NCBI RefSeq assembly: GCF_024159025.1
Contig: NZ_JAMYXC010000026.1
Coordinates: 1 to 56,031, forward strand
DNA length: 56,031 nt
Source: Limimaricola litoreus
GTDB taxonomy: Bacteria; Pseudomonadota; Alphaproteobacteria; Rhodobacterales; Rhodobacteraceae
Direction of reading: 5' to 3'
The notes beneath the pieces were generated by a model, which made no database searches, was not told the DNA's origin, and saw only the letters and a list, made by a program, of their open reading frames with translations. How positions within the stretch are numbered: the first letter of the stretch is position 1; each line of letters opens with the position of its first letter. A program made the translations under genes and the position numbers. Shown here piece after piece: positions 53,894-56,031 of the stretch.

Positions 53894-54403
53894 ATGAGTG
53901 TGCATTCCTCTCTCGAGCTGGCACCGCGCAGCGCGCGGGACGTGGCCTTCATGATGAGCTATCTCGACAGTCTGACGCTGGTGGAGCGGCTGCACAGGCT
54001 CCTGCTCGACGTGATCAAGGACGAGTTCGAGCGCGTCGGCGTGATCGAGATCAACGCCGTGCAGGCGCTCTTGCTGTTCAACGTCGGCGACAACGAGGTG
54101 ACGGCCGGAGAGCTGAAATCGCGCGGCTACTACCAAGGCAGCAATGTCAGCTACAATCTCAAGAAGCTGGTGGAGGCGGGCTACATGCACCACCAGCGTT
54201 GCCAGATCGACCGGCGCTCGGTCCGCGTGCGGCTGACCGATCAGGGCCGCCGCATCCGCGACATCGTCGACAAGCTGTTCGAGGGCCATGCCGCGGGCAT
54301 GCTGTCGCGCGGGGTGCTCGACCAGACCGGCATCGATGACATCACCATGTCGCTGCGCCGGATCGAACGCTACTGGACCGACCAGATCCGCTACATCTAC
54401 TGA
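53894..54403 (+). CDS. ldtR: MarR-family regulator, LdtR-like
   Basis: A 169-residue winged-helix protein. The whole sequence, MSYLDSLTLVERLHRLLLDVIKDEFERVGVIEINAVQALLLFNVGDNEVTAGELKSRGYYQGSNVSYNLKKLVEAGYMHHQRCQIDRRSVRVRLTDQGRRIRDIV, is highly reminiscent of LdtR of Liberibacter and rhizobia, which controls an L,D-transpeptidase gene and stress tolerance. The recognition helix is in YYQGSNVSYNLKKLVEAGY. ATG 53894 follows GGAG; the longer frame from 53858 adds an unconserved tail. The ldt target gene is not in this window, so the symbol is provisional. Confidence 0.8.
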   Translation: MSVHSSLELAPRSARDVAFMMSYLDSLTLVERLHRLLLDVIKDEFERVGVIEINAVQALLLFNVGDNEVTAGELKSRGYYQGSNVSYNLKKLVEAGYMHHQRCQIDRRSVRVRLTDQGRRIRDIVDKLFEGHAAGMLSRGVLDQTGIDDITMSLRRIERYWTDQIRYIY

Positions 54404-54404
54404 C

Positions 54405-54426
54405 CCCGCCGCGCAGGGGCGGCGGG
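54405..54426. terminator. Stem-loop between convergent MarR and glyoxalase genes
   Basis: CCCGCCGC (54405-54412), loop GCAGGG, GCGGCGGG (54419-54426): a perfect 8-bp stem in the 36-base gap between convergent stops. There is no T-run, so termination is only probable. Confidence 0.4.
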
Positions 54427-54439
54427 ATCCTGTCCGGGC

Positions 54440-54868
54440 CTACCAGTGCCCGGTGTTCTCCATGCTGGACCACGGCTCCTGCGGGGGCAGGGCATCTCCG
54501 GCCTGCAGCAGCTCGATCGAGATGTTGTCGGGCGAGCGCACGAAGGCCATGTGCCCGTCGCGTGGGGGCCTGTTGATGGTCACGCCATTGTCCTGCAGGT
54601 GCTGGCAGGTGGCATAGATGTCGTCGACGCGGTAGGCGAGATGGCCGAAATGGCGGCTGTCCGAGGGCAGCGCATCATCGCCATCCCAGTTCCAGGTCAG
54701 CTCGACCGGGCACTCCTCCTGACCCGGAGGCGCCATGAAGACGAGCGTGAAGCGGCCCCCTTCGCTTTCCTTGCGGTGCGTCTCCCTGAGCCCAAGCAGC
54801 TCGTAGAAGGCCATGCTCTTTTCGAGATCCTTCACCCGGACCATCGTGTGCAGATATTTCAGCGCCAT
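54440..54868 (-). CDS. gloA: Lactoylglutathione lyase (glyoxalase I)
   Basis: A 142-residue VOC-fold enzyme that converts the methylglyoxal-glutathione hemithioacetal to S-lactoylglutathione. The four metal ligands are present: His7 (KYLHTMVRV), Glu56 (CPVELTWNW), His76 (RHFGHLAYRV) and Glu119 (NISIELLQAG). This is the short, nickel/cobalt-type proteobacterial GloA. The start at 54868 (MALKYLHTM) matches family N-termini; the ORF extends further to 54916 without support. It detoxifies methylglyoxal in the cytoplasm. Confidence 0.92.
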   Translation of the reverse strand: MALKYLHTMVRVKDLEKSMAFYELLGLRETHRKESEGGRFTLVFMAPPGQEECPVELTWNWDGDDALPSDSRHFGHLAYRVDDIYATCQHLQDNGVTINRPPRDGHMAFVRSPDNISIELLQAGDALPPQEPWSSMENTGHW

Positions 54869-54944
54869 TCCGGCTCTTCCTCGTCCCTGTTTGTCGATTG
54901 CCGCAAAGCCTAGCACGCTGGGCAGCCGTGGCCAGCACCGGCGC

Positions 54945-56031
54945 TCAGAAGCTGGAGCGCAGTCCGATGTCGAGCGTCAGCGTCTGCGCGTCGAACAGAT
55001 CGGCATTCGACCAGACCCTGCGCCCCGTCAGTCCGATCTCGGGGTAGAACCCGTAGCGCCCGGCCTCCGGCAGACCCAGCCGGGCCTCGATCCCGAGGCT
55101 GCGGTCCTCGCGCCCGGTCGTGACATAGCGCGAGCTGTCGTAGTCGCGCCACTGCGCCTCCATGCCGAAACCCAATACGGCAGGACCGACACGCCGCCCG
55201 AGGTCGTAGTCAAGGCGCGCGGTCAGCCCGTCATGGCCGGTGTCGGGCCGGTCGCTGCGCGTGTCGCGCAGATGCGCCGACAGGGTGAGCCGGTTGGCTC
55301 CGAGATCCTGGCGCAACGCCGCATGAAGGGCAGGGGCCCACCAGCTTGCGTCGACGTCGCGCCGCGCGACGCGGTCAAGCGTGAGGCCGAAGGTGAGCAT
55401 CCGCCCGGCTCCCGCCGGCATGGCGCGTGACAGCCCCAGGCCAAGCCGGTCCGAATAGGGCGCGCCGCCATACCAGTCGCGCCCCAGCTCGGTCGACAAA
55501 TCGAGCGGTGGCAGGCCTTCGTGCTGCAGCCGGTGGCGCAGGCCGAGGCTCAGCGCGGCCTGGGCGTAATCCGCGCCGCGGGCTTCTGGCGCCTGCCGCC
55601 GCGCCGTGTCGCTCAGGCGGTGAACGCGGCCCTTTGCCTGCAGGTCGAAGGCCAGCGGCCCGGTCGGCAGGGGGGGCAGCGCATGGCTCAGCCCGAAGCT
55701 GGCCGTGGTCGTGACCCCGGACAGCGCCCGCGCATCGCCCGCCAGCTCGAACTCGAACGGCAGGCCGGGCAGAACCAGCGTCTCGGCACGGCTGCCGCCG
55801 TTGATGTTGGAGGAGGGAGCTATGCCGAGGCCGAAGCGCAACGTGAGCGGGTTGCGCGCCGCCACGAGGCGATAGTCGCGCGCGAGGCCGCGCGCGGCCC
55901 GCGCATCGGGGGCATCGGGCGCGGCACGGCGCAGCCAGATCTGCGCGCGGGTGTAGCGGCCCTCTTGCGCCAGCGCATAGGCCGCGAGACGCGCCATGCG
56001 AAACCGCGCCGGCCCTTCGACCCGCCCATGC
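54945..56031 (-). CDS. Outer-membrane barrel protein, Slam/DUF560-like (partial)
   Basis: The frame is open to the right edge, so the N-terminus is missing; at least 362 C-terminal residues are seen. The first visible ~45 residues (ARLAAYALAQEGRYTRAQIWLRRAAPDAP) look like tetratricopeptide repeats. The rest is a series of amphipathic beta strands (LRFGLGIAPSSNINGGSR, TASFGLSHALPP, LTFGLTLDRVARRDVDASW) ending in LTLDIGLRSSF, with a C-terminal Phe typical of barrels inserted by BamA. A TPR plus barrel layout resembles surface lipoprotein assembly modulators (DUF560), which deliver lipoproteins to the cell surface. The internal ATG at 55997 is not the true start. Confidence 0.7.
   Translation of the reverse strand, partial: HGRVEGPARFRMARLAAYALAQEGRYTRAQIWLRRAAPDAPDARAARGLARDYRLVAARNPLTLRFGLGIAPSSNINGGSRAETLVLPGLPFEFELAGDARALSGVTTTASFGLSHALPPLPTGPLAFDLQAKGRVHRLSDTARRQAPEARGADYAQAALSLGLRHRLQHEGLPPLDLSTELGRDWYGGAPYSDRLGLGLSRAMPAGAGRMLTFGLTLDRVARRDVDASWWAPALHAALRQDLGANRLTLSAHLRDTRSDRPDTGHDGLTARLDYDLGRRVGPAVLGFGMEAQWRDYDSSRYVTTGREDRSLGIEARLGLPEAGRYGFYPEIGLTGRRVWSNADLFDAQTLTLDIGLRSSF

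Overview
The window is typical high-G+C alphaproteobacterial chromosome, and most likely comes from the Rhodobacteraceae (roseobacter-type). Signs of this are gene neighbourhoods such as perM-hdaA-ppk-ppx, proS-lolC-lolD and a choXWV / betI-betC-betB-betA cluster, a short editing-less ProS, an LdtR-like MarR regulator, a GTTC-N7-GTTC type LexA box and a TTAA-N7-TTAA CtrA-type box. Nothing looks like a plasmid, prophage, insertion sequence or CRISPR array. Coding density is very high. The longest stretch without a protein gene is about 520 bases and holds two tRNA genes. No gap over 300 bases is empty.

Layout. 1-4.6 kb: a truncated acidic-linker protein, a SIMPL-domain periplasmic protein, a DUF421 membrane protein, a glycosyltransferase-like protein, tRNA-Tyr and the 23S rRNA methyltransferase rlmB. 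4.6-9.8 kb: a histidine cluster on the minus strand (hisB-hisH, hisA, hisF-hisE), interrupted by three plus-strand genes (DUF302, DUF2147, an alpha/beta hydrolase). 9.8-10.2 kb: two tandemly duplicated tRNA-Gly(GCC) genes, each with its own promoter. 10.2-16 kb: pyruvate carboxylase coupled to a VOC protein, and a membrane diguanylate cyclase. 16-20.3 kb: uvrD with a LexA box, then LysE- and EamA-type exporters. 20.2-28.6 kb: a complete choline / choline-O-sulfate uptake and oxidation locus. choXWV and betICBA diverge from a small region with a palindrome matching a BetI operator. 28.6-34.5 kb: small secreted or hypothetical genes, a thermonuclease, GNAT, TerB-DnaJ, an EEP-fold protein and phosphoglycolate phosphatase.

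34.5-40.2 kb: perM-hdaA-ppk-ppx on the minus strand, linking regulatory inactivation of DnaA to polyphosphate metabolism. 40.3-44.8 kb: proS, a quinone-oxidoreductase-like dehydrogenase, and lolC-lolD for lipoprotein release. 44.85-45.8 kb: one conspicuously A+T-richer gene wedged directly behind parE. It encodes an HrgA/COG2958-like protein with a HARE-HTH-like N-terminus and a PD...EVK nuclease-like signature. It is the best candidate for a little-described (defence-type) function. 45.8-56 kb: parE, a secreted PAF-acetylhydrolase-like hydrolase, MATE and DedA membrane proteins, aspartate aminotransferase, an XRE regulator coupled to sdhE, an LdtR-like MarR regulator, glyoxalase I, and an outer-membrane barrel protein cut by the right edge.

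Overall this is a housekeeping chromosome segment with a strong osmoprotectant module. Its main novelties are the solitary nuclease-like islet, several readable regulatory sites (LexA, BetI, CtrA-type, LacI-type, and a palindrome in the hisB promoter) and the covarying tRNA-Gly duplication. Functional assignments rest on motif recognition only; no database search was possible.
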